This document shows, piece after piece, positions 44,411 through 53,000 of a stretch of 64,000 bases of DNA. The translations under genes and the position numbers were made by a program. The stretch's first letter is position 1; each line of letters starts with the position of its first letter. A model generated the notes under the pieces. The model was not told the origin of the DNA and did no database searches. It saw nothing but the letters and a program-made list of their open reading frames with translations. The stretch comes from Pseudomonas taiwanensis DSM 21245 (lineage in GTDB: Bacteria > Pseudomonadota > Gammaproteobacteria > Pseudomonadales > Pseudomonadaceae), in the NCBI RefSeq assembly GCF_000425785.1, contig NZ_KE384452.1, positions 52,074 to 116,073 of the forward strand, given 5' to 3'.

Positions 44411-44596
44411 GCGCTAATTGCACAGATATGCTGTAAGAATGCACCCCCAAGTGCATCAGTATTGACTACGGAAAAGGAAGGGTTTTTCATCATGCTGCTC
44501 CTCATGTCAGGATATCTCCTCAAAATGCAGGGCTACTATTCGTAACAAGTAGTTTAAGCCCAAGTAACGTCGTTAAACCAGTCGTGGATATTTGTT
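44411..44596. promoter_or_regulatory. Divergent control region between ogr-like and CI-like genes
   Basis: Two inverted repeats are seen: ATGCAC-cccca-a-GTGCAT (44440-44457) and CTACT-N10-AGTAG (44533-44552), the latter inside a larger GGGCT/AGCCC fold. They are candidate operators for the CI-like repressor. Visibly AT-rich. Confidence 0.45.
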
Positions 44597-44989
44597 ATGA
44601 GTAGCCCTTTATTTGCATCAGTGCTGGCACGTCTCAAGCTGCTGACCGGCTCGGAGACCGATGTGCAGCTGGCCAGGGCCCTTGCGGTAAGCCCGCAGAC
44701 CCTGAGCAGTTGGAAGGTGCGTGGCAGCATTCCCTACGCACTATGCATAGACATCGCCCGCCAGCGCGGCTGCTCGCTCGACTGGCTATTGCTGGGTGAG
44801 TACCAGGACGGCCCGTCGGGCTTGGCAAACGAGACCTGGGAGAGCGACATGCTCGCGCGTCTTCGCGCGCTTTCAGTTGCCGATCGCCAGGCGATTCAAT
44901 TGCAGATCGAAGACAAGCAACGAATCCACCAACTGGAGCGCCAGGTGCGCGAGCTGACGCTGCGCATGCCCACTCCAATCGAAGGCTAG
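44597..44989 (+). CDS. CI-type phage repressor, DNA-binding domain
   Basis: A 130-residue protein with a Phage_CI_repr helix-turn-helix: SETDVQLARALAVSPQTLSSWKVR split across residues 17-40, followed by SIPYALCIDIARQRGCSLDWLLLGE, the typical end of this domain. A C-terminal coiled segment (KQRIHQLERQVRELTLRM) could allow dimerisation. It lacks the LexA/CI peptidase domain, so RecA-triggered self-cleavage is not expected. It overlaps the convergent holin gene by 4 nt. Confidence 0.82.
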   Translation: MSSPLFASVLARLKLLTGSETDVQLARALAVSPQTLSSWKVRGSIPYALCIDIARQRGCSLDWLLLGEYQDGPSGLANETWESDMLARLRALSVADRQAIQLQIEDKQRIHQLERQVRELTLRMPTPIEG

Positions 44990-45348
44990 CCACGACGGCG
45001 CCAGCGCTGAAGCAGCTCGCGCAGGTCCACAGAATCCAGCCAGACCATGACCTTGAGGCTGATCGGAATCACCACCACCGCCGCCACGAAGGCGGCCATG
45101 CCGCGTGACAACATGGGCACCAAGGAATGCAACAACGGCTCGAACAGATAGCCTACGCCCAGCGTCAGAAACACCAGCAGCATCTGCTTGCGGGTCGACA
45201 GGCGCTTGCGCGAGACGATGATCAAGCGATCTCGCGCGGCACTGACCAGCAAAGCTCCCAGCAACGCACCGAACAGCGCCCTGCCCTCTGTATTGAGCAC
45301 CTCACGAAAAGCCGCGCTGGCCGCCTCCAGCAGGTAGCGTTCGCTCAT
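44986..45348 (-). CDS. Putative phage holin
   Basis: A 120-residue membrane protein with three hydrophobic segments (ALFGALLGALLVSAA; MLLVFLTLGVGYLFEPLL; MAAFVAAVVVIPISLKVMVWL) and a basic C-terminus (LLQRWRRRG), a class-I-holin-like layout found next to P2-like tail and lysis genes. ATG 45348 overlaps the upstream gpL-like stop (ATGA), so both genes are translated together. No endolysin or spanin follows, so lysis function is probably lost. Confidence 0.7.
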   Translation of the reverse strand: MSERYLLEAASAAFREVLNTEGRALFGALLGALLVSAARDRLIIVSRKRLSTRKQMLLVFLTLGVGYLFEPLLHSLVPMLSRGMAAFVAAVVVIPISLKVMVWLDSVDLRELLQRWRRRG

Positions 45349-45722
45349 GATGGCGTTCTCCACACCACCTGCCCGCCGGGCTTGGTATAAAGAGTACGCA
45401 TCACGGCGGCCTCGACGAAACGCCGATAGCAGACCGACAACGCCCTTCCATGGTCATGCCCTGCTACGTCCTCCAGACGCTTGTAGCCACGCCCTCGCAG
45501 TACGGCGCGCCAGTGCGCGAACTCCGAAGCAGCGTTGATCGCCGCACAGCGAGCCGCCAGTGCCAGGCGCGCCTCGCTCACCTGACCGCCAAGGCGCAAG
45601 CGCTCTCGTAGCGAACACAGTTCGATGCGTGGCCAAAAAGGATCATCGCCATCGGGAAAACGTGCCCCCTTGACAGGCAACGCGGGTGGCGGCGGTAAAT
45701 CTTCCATACGCTCTGATGACAT
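45345..45722 (-). CDS. P2 gpL-like head completion/stabilisation protein
   Basis: A 125-residue protein resembling the Phage_GPL family: DDPFWPRIELCSLRERLRLG near residue 26, then VSEARLALAARCAAINAASE, and GYKRLEDV. In P2 gpL completes the capsid at the portal. No capsid, portal or terminase genes are near, so it is an orphan. It is co-oriented with the LuxR-type gene 9 nt upstream and overlaps the holin gene. The family call is from memory of the P2 protein and is moderate in strength. Confidence 0.65.
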   Translation of the reverse strand: MSSERMEDLPPPPALPVKGARFPDGDDPFWPRIELCSLRERLRLGGQVSEARLALAARCAAINAASEFAHWRAVLRGRGYKRLEDVAGHDHGRALSVCYRRFVEAAVMRTLYTKPGGQVVWRTPS

Positions 45723-45731
45723 GATCCGCCC

Positions 45732-45983
45732 TCACTGCTCGGACAACATGCCGTAGCGTATGGCCTTGATCACAGCCGCTACACGCGTGGGGACATCGAA
45801 TTTGCGCAGGATATTGGACACGTGGAAATTCACCGTCGACTCCTTGCACTGCAGAATTCGACCGATCTCCCACGAGCTCTTGCCGTATGCACACCACAGC
45901 AGGACCTGATGCTCGCGGGGCGTCAGGCGAATCGGTGTGTCCGCAGCATGTTCTGGTTCCTGCCGTACGTTGGTTTTCATCAT
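45732..45983 (-). CDS. LuxR-type DNA-binding-domain-only regulator
   Basis: An 83-residue protein made up almost only of a GerE/LuxR helix-turn-helix: LTPREHQVLLWCAYGKSSWE and ESTVNFHVSNILRKFDVPTR contain the invariant Glu, Leu/Trp and Gly of quorum-sensing LuxR proteins (LasR, RhlR class). The acyl-homoserine-lactone domain is absent. ATG 45983 (MMKTNVRQEP) was chosen; a 17-residue upstream extension has no clear ribosome site. It lies 9 nt before gpL, so an operon LuxR-gpL-holin is likely. It could act constitutively or compete with full-length LuxR proteins. Confidence 0.8.
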   Translation of the reverse strand: MMKTNVRQEPEHAADTPIRLTPREHQVLLWCAYGKSSWEIGRILQCKESTVNFHVSNILRKFDVPTRVAAVIKAIRYGMLSEQ

Positions 45984-46209
45984 TGAACTCCACAAGTAAT
46001 CGCCAGTTGCGACAGCCGGATGTGCTGTCGCCATGGGCCCACCTTACGAAGGGCGATGTGCTGGCTCCACTCGCGGGGTTTGTAAACGCGCTTCCTACAC
46101 AACCGTCTTCCATTGGCGCGGTGCAATTAACTGAAATTCCCCGTGCTCTGGACGGTATTTCTTTCGTCACAACGCGGTTGCCTGTTCGCTTTTCGCCTGG
46201 AGTTGTAGG

Positions 46210-48270
46210 ATGCGCCCCGTTTTGCCCCTTTCGTCTTGCCTTGGCCTGCTGGCCGCTTTCACCCTCAGCCAGCAAGCCACTGCTGCTCCAGCCGTTGAAC
46301 TGGGCGAGGTGCTGATCAATGACGAGCAGCAAAGCGAGCTGGACGACGCCCGCGAACGCCTGCAGGCGGTGCCGGGGGCCAGCAACCTGGTGGACATGCA
46401 GCGTGTTGGTCAGGGCCGGGTGGCCAGTAATCAGGATGTGCTGGCTTACCAGCCTGGGGTATTCGCCCAGTCGGCGGGCAACGATGGCATCAAGCTGTCG
46501 ATTCGCGGTTCAGGCATCAACCGTGCACCGGGGGCACATGGCTCCGGGGTGTACACGATGTTCGACGGACTGCCCCTGACCGGTCCCGGCGGCACACCCT
46601 ACGAACTGTTCGAACCCCTGTGGCTGAGCCGGGCCGAAGTGCTGCGCGGCGCCAATGGTTTCGACCAGGGTGCCCTGGCGCTGGGCGGCGCGATCAACTA
46701 TGTGACCCACACAGGGTACGATGCAGCGCCGCTGCAGGTGCGCTACGAGGTTGGCAGCCGTGGTTACCAGCACCGGCATATCAGCTCGGGCCAGGTGCTG
46801 GGTAACCTGGACTACTACGTGGCGCTGACCGATTCGGAATACGACGGTTATCAGAAGCACAGCAGCGGCAGTGCCAAGGGGATTGCCGCCAATGTCGGCT
46901 ACCGTTTCAATCCCAACCTGGAAACCCGCTTCTACCTGCGCTACCGAGAAACCGAAAACGCGTTGGCCGGCCGCTTGACCAAAGCGCAGATCAAGCATGA
47001 TCCGCGGGCTGCCAATCCAGGTTACTTGTCACGTAATGACAGCCGTCCGCAGCCGGGCAGCACCTGGGTGGGCAACAAAACCACCTTCTTCCTGGACGAC
47101 GACTCACGCCTGGAAGCAGGGCTGGTCTATCACGACTACCCGATGGACTTGCGTGAAGGCGCAATGCGCCTGAAGGTTGCCTACACCGATGTCAGTGGCA
47201 CGCTCAACTACTTCCGTCGGGACACCTTGTTCGGCCATGAGAGCAAGACGACCATCGGGTGGCGCACCACCAAACACCTGCCCAACAGCGGCGCATCACA
47301 ATTCACGCGGGTGAACGATATAGTTGGCGAGCGCACGCGCGACTTCAGCTATCAGGGCTCGGACACCGTGCTGCATGCCGGCAACGACCTGGAGCTGGTC
47401 CCGGACCTCTGGCTGACCACTGGCCTGGCGATGATCTATACCCGACGCGAGAGCGATGTGACCTATCCTGCCGAAGGCGGGAAGGTCAGCCAACACGACT
47501 GGGACTATGCACCACGTGTAGGCCTGCGCTACGACATTCGTCCTGACTTACAGGTCTATGGCAACCTCAGCCGCTCGGTTGAGCCGCCACATCCGTGGTC
47601 GCTGATCTGGAGCGCACCGACCAAGACGCAACCGATCGAGATGCAAAACCAGACAGCCACAACACTGGAACTGGGTGCTCGTGGCGACTCGAGAGTCGGT
47701 CGTTGGGAGCTGGCCTGGTACTACGCCCAGGTGCGTCACGAACTGCTGGCAGTGGAACTGGCCCCCGGCATTACCGCCGAATACAACGCCAGCCCCACGG
47801 TCCACCAAGGTGTCGAAGCCGCATTGGACAGTATCCTCTGGGAACAATCCGGCACCGGCAAGTTGAGCCTGCGCCAGGCCTACACCTTCAGCGACTTCCA
47901 CTACCGCGATGACGACACGTTCGGCGACAACCGCCTGCCCGGCATCCCGATGCATTATTACCAGGCCGAACTGCGTTATGACTGGCCAGGCGGCTTCTAC
48001 GCCGGCGTGAACACCCAGATGGCCTCGAAGGTGCAGGTCGACTACGCCAACAGCTACCCCGCCGATGCCTATGCCCTGCTCGGTGCGCGCCTGGGCTGGG
48101 ATTCGCCCAAGCAGGACTGGCAAACCTGGCTTGACCTGCGCAACCTGACCAACAAACGTTATGCCGCCACGGTTACACCAGGCTACGACGACACAGGACT
48201 GGACAAGGCCCGCTCCACACCCGGCGAAAGTTTCAGCGTGTATGCAGGCGTTTCGTACAGTTTCCGATAA
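46210..48270 (+). CDS. TonB-dependent outer-membrane receptor
   Basis: A 686-residue receptor. A signal peptide (MRPVLPLSSCLGLLAAFTLS, cleaved near ATAAPA) precedes a plug domain (residues ~45-165: VLAYQPGVFAQSAGNDGIKL, RGSGINR, EVLRGANGFDQGALALGGAI) and a 22-strand barrel ending GVSYSFR. There is no FecA-like N-terminal signalling domain. It belongs to the FecA/FhuE-type iron-chelate receptors, but the ligand is unknown. GGAG precedes ATG 46210. I saw no good Fur box in the 226-nt gap to the divergent LuxR gene. Confidence 0.88.
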   Translation: MRPVLPLSSCLGLLAAFTLSQQATAAPAVELGEVLINDEQQSELDDARERLQAVPGASNLVDMQRVGQGRVASNQDVLAYQPGVFAQSAGNDGIKLSIRGSGINRAPGAHGSGVYTMFDGLPLTGPGGTPYELFEPLWLSRAEVLRGANGFDQGALALGGAINYVTHTGYDAAPLQVRYEVGSRGYQHRHISSGQVLGNLDYYVALTDSEYDGYQKHSSGSAKGIAANVGYRFNPNLETRFYLRYRETENALAGRLTKAQIKHDPRAANPGYLSRNDSRPQPGSTWVGNKTTFFLDDDSRLEAGLVYHDYPMDLREGAMRLKVAYTDVSGTLNYFRRDTLFGHESKTTIGWRTTKHLPNSGASQFTRVNDIVGERTRDFSYQGSDTVLHAGNDLELVPDLWLTTGLAMIYTRRESDVTYPAEGGKVSQHDWDYAPRVGLRYDIRPDLQVYGNLSRSVEPPHPWSLIWSAPTKTQPIEMQNQTATTLELGARGDSRVGRWELAWYYAQVRHELLAVELAPGITAEYNASPTVHQGVEAALDSILWEQSGTGKLSLRQAYTFSDFHYRDDDTFGDNRLPGIPMHYYQAELRYDWPGGFYAGVNTQMASKVQVDYANSYPADAYALLGARLGWDSPKQDWQTWLDLRNLTNKRYAATVTPGYDDTGLDKARSTPGESFSVYAGVSYSFR

Positions 48271-48281
48271 TTCGGCCTGCC

Positions 48282-49346
48282 CTACTGCGGCAACTGCACC
48301 TTCGGCTTGGTCGATGCGAAAATCGCCCAACTGGAGACGAACAAGGCCGCGATCAACGGCCCGATCACGAACCCATTGAGCCCGAACACCGCCAGCCCGC
48401 CCAAGGTGGACACCAGGATCAGGTAATCGGGCATTCGGGTGTCCTTGCCCACCAGAATCGGTCGTAGCAGGTTGTCCACCAGGCCAATCACCAGCACCCC
48501 GAATGCCGTCAGGATCGCGCCCTGCAGAATCGCTCCGGTAAGCAGGAAATACGCCGCCACCGGTGCCCAGACAATGCCCGCGCCCACCGCCGGCAACAAC
48601 GACAGGAACGCCATCAACACCGCCCATACCAGCGCACTGGGAATGTCCAGCACCCAGAAGATGAATCCGCCCAGCGCCCCCTGGGTGATCGCGACCAGCA
48701 CGTTGCCCTTGACCGTCGCCCGTACCACGCGGTTGAACTTCAGTTGCAGACGGCGCTTCTGGTGCTCGGGCAACGGCACCGCAAGCCGTACCTGACGAGC
48801 CACCTCCGGCCCCTCGCGCAAGAAGAAGAACAGCAGGTACATCATGATGCCGAAGCTGATCAGGAATTCGAAGGTGCCTTGGCCGAAGTTGAACGCCTGG
48901 CTGGCCAGTACCTGACTGCCCTGGGTGGCCCATTTGGTGATTTTCTCGCGCAGGCCGTCGAAGTTACCCATGCCCATCCTGTCCAGCCCTTGCTGGGCGA
49001 AGGCGGGCAGCATGTCCCGGCCGCGCTCGACATAGCCGGCGATGTCCAGTTGACCGCTCTCGATGCGCTGGTACAACGCCGCCCCCTCCTGCACCAGCAA
49101 TGCGCTGGTGATGATCACCGGCAAGATGGCCACCATCAGGCATACCAGCAAAGTGGCCGCGGCGGCCAGGTTACGACGCCGACCGAAGCGGATCAGCAGA
49201 TGGCGCTGCAAAGGCGCGAAGAGGATGCCGAGAATCACCGCCCAGAAGATGGCGCCGTAGTAGGGCAGTAGTATCCACGCGAAAGCGACCGACACCAACG
49301 TCAGGAGTACGGCCAGGGCTCTGTTCTGGAGGGCGGTTTCGTTCAT
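48282..49346 (-). CDS. AI-2E/PerM family membrane permease
   Basis: A 354-residue protein with about eight membrane segments in the AI-2E transporter (PerM/TqsA) family. Hallmarks are AWILLPYYGAIFWAVILGIL near the N-terminus, the central cytoplasmic/periplasmic helical region with RFGRRRNLAAAATLL, and NLLRPILVGKDTRMPDYLIL near the end. Members export or transport AI-2 or sodium/protons; function here is unknown. ATG 49346 was used; longer frames upstream are non-coding. It is convergent with the TonB receptor gene. Confidence 0.88.
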   Translation of the reverse strand: MNETALQNRALAVLLTLVSVAFAWILLPYYGAIFWAVILGILFAPLQRHLLIRFGRRRNLAAAATLLVCLMVAILPVIITSALLVQEGAALYQRIESGQLDIAGYVERGRDMLPAFAQQGLDRMGMGNFDGLREKITKWATQGSQVLASQAFNFGQGTFEFLISFGIMMYLLFFFLREGPEVARQVRLAVPLPEHQKRRLQLKFNRVVRATVKGNVLVAITQGALGGFIFWVLDIPSALVWAVLMAFLSLLPAVGAGIVWAPVAAYFLLTGAILQGAILTAFGVLVIGLVDNLLRPILVGKDTRMPDYLILVSTLGGLAVFGLNGFVIGPLIAALFVSSWAIFASTKPKVQLPQ

Positions 49347-49476
49347 GGTGATTCCTTGAGTGTCCTGGTTGTTAGTGCAGGCCATCACAGGAAAAGTGCC
49401 ACCCTGGCGTTGATTCAAATCAATACGCAGCCGCGAGCCGAGCCTTAGCATCCGCCGCTTTTGCCCCGGTGCGCAC

Positions 49477-50811
49477 ATGACCTCATTCGCCAAGCCCGAA
49501 TTGCTGGCCCCAGCCGGCACCCTCAAGACCATGCGCTATGCCTTCGCCTATGGCGCCGATGCGGTCTACGCCGGCCAGCCGCGCTACAGCCTGCGCGTGC
49601 GCAACAATGAATTCGACCACGCCAACCTGGCCTTGGGCATCCAGGAGGCGCACGCCCGGGGCAAGCGCTTTTACGTGGTGGTCAACATCGCCCCGCACAA
49701 CGCCAAGCTCAAGACCTTCCTCAAAGACCTTGCGCCCGTGATCGACATGGCGCCCGATGCGCTGATCATGTCCGACCCGGGCCTGATCATGCTGGTGCGC
49801 CAGCACTTCCCGCACATGCCGGTGCACCTGTCGGTACAGGCCAACACGGTCAACTGGGCCAGTGTGCAGTTCTGGCAGCAATTGGGCTTGAGTCGGGTCA
49901 TCCTGTCCCGTGAACTGTCGCTAGAGGAAATCGCGGAAATCCGTCAGCAGGTGCCGGAGATGGAACTGGAAGTGTTCGTCCACGGTGCCCTGTGCATGGC
50001 GTACTCTGGCCGCTGCCTGTTGTCGGGCTACCTGAACAAGCGCGATGCCAACCAAGGCACCTGCACCAATGCCTGCCGCTGGAAGTACGACGCCCAGCCG
50101 GCCACTGAAAACGCCACCGGCGACATCGTGCAACTGGTCGAACCGACACTCGGCCTGGGCACCCCTACCGACCAGCTGTTCCTGCTGCAGGAGAGCAACC
50201 GCCCGGGCGAGGCGATGCCCGCCTTCGAGGACGAGCACGGTACCTACATCATGAACGCCAAGGACCTGCGCGCTATCCAGCATGTCGAGCGGCTGACCGC
50301 CATGGGGGTGCATTCGCTGAAAATCGAAGGCCGGACCAAGTCGCACTTCTACTGTGCCCGCGCGGTGCAATCCTATCGCCAGGCCATCGACGACGCGGTG
50401 GCCGGCCGACCCTTCGACCGAAGCCTGATGGGCAACCTCGAATCCCTTGCACAGCGTGGCTACACCGAGGGTTTCCTGCGCCGCCATGTTCACGACGAGT
50501 ACCAGAACTACCAACGAGGCAACTCGGTGTCCGAGCGCCAGCAGTTCGTTGGCGAGCTGACGGGCGAGCGCGTTGATGGGCTGGCCGAGGTCAAGGTGAA
50601 GAACCGCTTCGCCGTAGGCGATCACCTGGAGCTGATGACCCCGCGTGGCAATTATCATTTCGACCTCCATCGCCTGAACAACCGGCAGCAACGGGCCATC
50701 GACGTGGCGCCGGGGGATGGCCACATCGTGTACCTGCCCATTCCTGAGCAGGTCCCATTGTCGTTCGGCCTGCTGATGCGTGACCTTGGCCAGGACGAGC
50801 AGGCGAGCTGA
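49477..50811 (+). CDS. trhP: TrhP-type U32 family protein (tRNA hydroxylation)
   Basis: A 444-residue peptidase-U32-like protein, YegQ/TrhP subgroup. LLAPAGTLKTMRYAFAYGAD, AVYAGQPRYSLRVRNNEF and the iron-sulfur cysteine cluster around GRCLLSGYLNKRDANQGTCT and NACRWKY are typical. TrhP is required for prephenate-dependent hydroxylation of uridine-34 in tRNA. The C-terminal extension with a beta-barrel-like region (VKNRFAVGDHLELMTPRG) is also usual. A GCCTGT-gatg-ACAGGC hairpin lies ~70 nt downstream. Confidence 0.88.
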   Translation: MTSFAKPELLAPAGTLKTMRYAFAYGADAVYAGQPRYSLRVRNNEFDHANLALGIQEAHARGKRFYVVVNIAPHNAKLKTFLKDLAPVIDMAPDALIMSDPGLIMLVRQHFPHMPVHLSVQANTVNWASVQFWQQLGLSRVILSRELSLEEIAEIRQQVPEMELEVFVHGALCMAYSGRCLLSGYLNKRDANQGTCTNACRWKYDAQPATENATGDIVQLVEPTLGLGTPTDQLFLLQESNRPGEAMPAFEDEHGTYIMNAKDLRAIQHVERLTAMGVHSLKIEGRTKSHFYCARAVQSYRQAIDDAVAGRPFDRSLMGNLESLAQRGYTEGFLRRHVHDEYQNYQRGNSVSERQQFVGELTGERVDGLAEVKVKNRFAVGDHLELMTPRGNYHFDLHRLNNRQQRAIDVAPGDGHIVYLPIPEQVPLSFGLLMRDLGQDEQAS

Positions 50812-50929
50812 CGACGTGCGCGCTGCGCCGGGAGGCGGCTTACGCTATGCTGCTGACCTACCGCCGGGCCTGGAACCGACGCCTGTGATGACAGGCATGC
50901 GGCTGCGTCTTAGAAGGAGTTGAACCCTC

Positions 50930-51358
50930 ATGCTGCGTAAACACTTGATCACCCTGGGACTGCTGGCCTTCACAGGCCTGGCCCAGGCAGCCGAAACCAT
51001 CGACGTCTACCGCGACCCCAACTGCGGCTGCTGCAAAGCCTGGATCAGCCACCTTCGCGACAACGGCTTCACCGTCAATGACCATGTCGAGCCGAACATG
51101 AGCGCGGTCAAGCAGCGCCTGGGCGTCGCACCGCGCCTGGCGTCGTGTCACACCGGGGTGATCGACGGCAAGTTCGTCGAAGGCCATGTGCCGGCCGAGC
51201 AGGTGCGCCTGCTGGCCAAGCGCACTGACCTAAAAGGCCTGGCAGTACCCGGCATGCCCATGGGCTCGCCAGGTATGGAAATGGGCGATCACAAGGACCC
51301 TTACCAGGTCATCGGGGTGACCCAGGACGGCAAGGACACCGTGGTCGCCAACTACTGA
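50930..51358 (+). CDS. DUF411 metal-binding protein
   Basis: A 142-residue secreted protein (signal MLRKHLITLGLLAFTGLAQA). DUF411 marks are IDVYRDPNCGCCKAWISHL with three cysteines and LASCHTGVIDGKFVEGHVP. Met/Gly/His-rich text near the C-terminus (PGMPMGSPGMEMGDHKDP) suggests copper binding. Members are associated with metal, often copper, handling; no copper genes are beside it. An AAGGAG site precedes ATG 50930. It overlaps the next gene by one base (TGATG). Confidence 0.88.
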   Translation: MLRKHLITLGLLAFTGLAQAAETIDVYRDPNCGCCKAWISHLRDNGFTVNDHVEPNMSAVKQRLGVAPRLASCHTGVIDGKFVEGHVPAEQVRLLAKRTDLKGLAVPGMPMGSPGMEMGDHKDPYQVIGVTQDGKDTVVANY

Positions 51359-51795
51359 TGCTCAGCCTCTGGGCGCTGTTTCTCAGCGCCTTTGGCGCAG
51401 CGACCCTGCTGCCTCTACAGTCGGAGGCCGTGCTGGTGGGGTTGCTGCTGCGCCAGCCCGACACCTGGGCGACCCTCCTTGCGGTGGCAACCTTGGGCAA
51501 TGTGCTCGGTTCGGTGGTCAACTGGCTGCTAGGCCGCGCCATCGAGCACCTGCGCGAGAAGCGCTGGTTCCCTTTCAGCGCCGCGCAACTGGAGCGTGCC
51601 CAGCAGCGCTACCAACGCTGGGGACAATGGTCGCTGCTGCTCAGTTGGATGCCCGTGATTGGCGACCCGCTGACATTGATCGCCGGCATCATGCGCGAAC
51701 CCTTCTGGCGTTTCCTGTTGCTGGTGACCCTGGCCAAGGCCGGTCGCTACACCGTGTTGGCGATGATCACGCTGGGCTGGTTTCACGCCTGGTAA
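51358..51795 (+). CDS. YqaA-like DedA superfamily membrane protein
   Basis: A 145-residue membrane protein with SNARE-associated/DedA (VTT) character: LLPLQSEAVLVGLLL, VATLGNVLGSVVNWLLGR, and WMPVIGDPLTLIAGIMREPF. YqaA homologues have this short form. DedA proteins are linked to lipid carrier and phospholipid transport and envelope stress. ATG overlaps the DUF411 stop by one base, so coupling is likely. Confidence 0.88.
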   Translation: MLSLWALFLSAFGAATLLPLQSEAVLVGLLLRQPDTWATLLAVATLGNVLGSVVNWLLGRAIEHLREKRWFPFSAAQLERAQQRYQRWGQWSLLLSWMPVIGDPLTLIAGIMREPFWRFLLLVTLAKAGRYTVLAMITLGWFHAW

Positions 51796-51870
51796 CACCT
51801 TTAACGTTTCATCAGGGCAAGCGACTGCTACAGTCGCCCATTCCTACATGGCCCTACACGGAGTGCCCCC

Positions 51871-52869
51871 ATGCTGCGCGCAACCGCCCTGGCCCTGGCC
51901 TGCCTGATGACGGGCCCGGCCCTCGCCGCTGAAATGCCCACCTACGGTCAACAGCTCGAAGGCTTCCAGTACCCCTACCCGCTCAGGCATTTCGACTTCA
52001 CCTCCCAGGGGCAGCGCCTGCAGATGGGGTACATGGACGTGCCTGCCAAGGGGCAAGCCAATGGCCGCAGCGTCGTGCTGATGCACGGCAAGAACTTCTG
52101 CGCCGCCACCTGGGAAACCACCATCGACGCCCTGAGCCAGGCTGGCTACCGGGTCATCGCGCCCGACCAGGTCGGTTTCTGTAGCTCCAGCAAGCCTGCC
52201 CACTACCAGTACAGCTTCCAGCAACTGGCCGACAACACCCAGGCGCTGCTCGCCCAGTTAGGCATCAAGCAGGCGGTCATCCTCGGTCATTCCACAGGCG
52301 GCATGCTCGCCACCCGCTACGCCTTGATGTACCCACAGCAAGTCGAACGCCTGGCCATGGTCAATCCCATTGGCATGGAGGACTGGAAAGCCCTAGGCGT
52401 GCCTTACCGGACGGTCGATCAGTGGTACCAACGAGAGCTGAAGCTCGATGCCGACGGTGTGCGCAAGTATGAGCGCAATACCTATTACGCCGGGCGCTGG
52501 AAGCCCGAGTACGAACGCTGGGTGCAGATGCTGGTGGGGTTGAACACAGGGCCTGGGCATGAACGTGTGGCATGGAACTCGGCGCTGATCTACGACATGA
52601 TCTTCACCCAACCGGTGTATCACGAGTTCAAGGACCTGAAGATGCCGACGTTGCTGCTGATCGGCGATCAGGACACCACGGCCATCGGCAGCGATATCGC
52701 GCCAACGGATGTAAAAGCCAAGCTTGGCCAGTACAAAGTGCTGGGGCCGCAGGTGGCCAAGATGATCCCCCAAGGCGAACTGGTGACCTTCGCCGGGCTG
52801 GGACACGCGCCACAGATCGAGGAGCCGGCGCAGTTTCACAAGGCGTTGATCGAATGGCTGGGGCGTTGA
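51871..52869 (+). CDS. Exported alpha/beta hydrolase
   Basis: A 332-residue alpha/beta-fold hydrolase with a cleavable signal peptide (MLRATALALACLMTGPALAA), so periplasmic. The oxyanion region VVLMHGKNFCAATW, nucleophile elbow GHSTGG (Ser141), acid in IGDQDTTAIG and His in GLGHAPQ form a complete triad. Substrate unknown; esterase, lactonase or haloalkane-type activities are all possible. CGGAG-type sequence precedes ATG 51871. It is transcribed in the same direction as yqaA, 75 nt after it. Confidence 0.85.
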   Translation: MLRATALALACLMTGPALAAEMPTYGQQLEGFQYPYPLRHFDFTSQGQRLQMGYMDVPAKGQANGRSVVLMHGKNFCAATWETTIDALSQAGYRVIAPDQVGFCSSSKPAHYQYSFQQLADNTQALLAQLGIKQAVILGHSTGGMLATRYALMYPQQVERLAMVNPIGMEDWKALGVPYRTVDQWYQRELKLDADGVRKYERNTYYAGRWKPEYERWVQMLVGLNTGPGHERVAWNSALIYDMIFTQPVYHEFKDLKMPTLLLIGDQDTTAIGSDIAPTDVKAKLGQYKVLGPQVAKMIPQGELVTFAGLGHAPQIEEPAQFHKALIEWLGR

Positions 52870-52885
52870 CCCGGTAAACGCAGAC

Positions 52886-52998
52886 GCCTGTGGGAGTGGC
52901 TAACTGTCACGATCGAGCGGCAAGGATTCTCACTCCGCCCGCTACGCCGTGGGGCTGCCGGGCGGGCCTTTCGCGATGCGAGGCCCCTCCCACGGGCG
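52886..52998. repeat. REP-like palindromic pair
   Basis: CGCCTGTGGGAGTGG on the left and CCCCTCCCACGGGCGG on the right bracket GC-rich hairpins with GGGCTGCCGGGCGGGCC and TCGCGATGCGAGGCC. The sequence has the GTGGGAG/CTCCCAC signature of Pseudomonas REP elements and separates convergent genes. Confidence 0.55.
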
Positions 52999-53000
52999 GC

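Noticed and set aside
44324..44545. 73-codon frame over the ogr start and control region
   Set aside because: No ribosome site, overlaps an opposite gene and the inverted repeats; not supported.
46034..46209. Possible Fur box upstream of the TonB receptor gene
   Set aside because: No NAT-type palindrome could be found in this gap; iron control is therefore not claimed.
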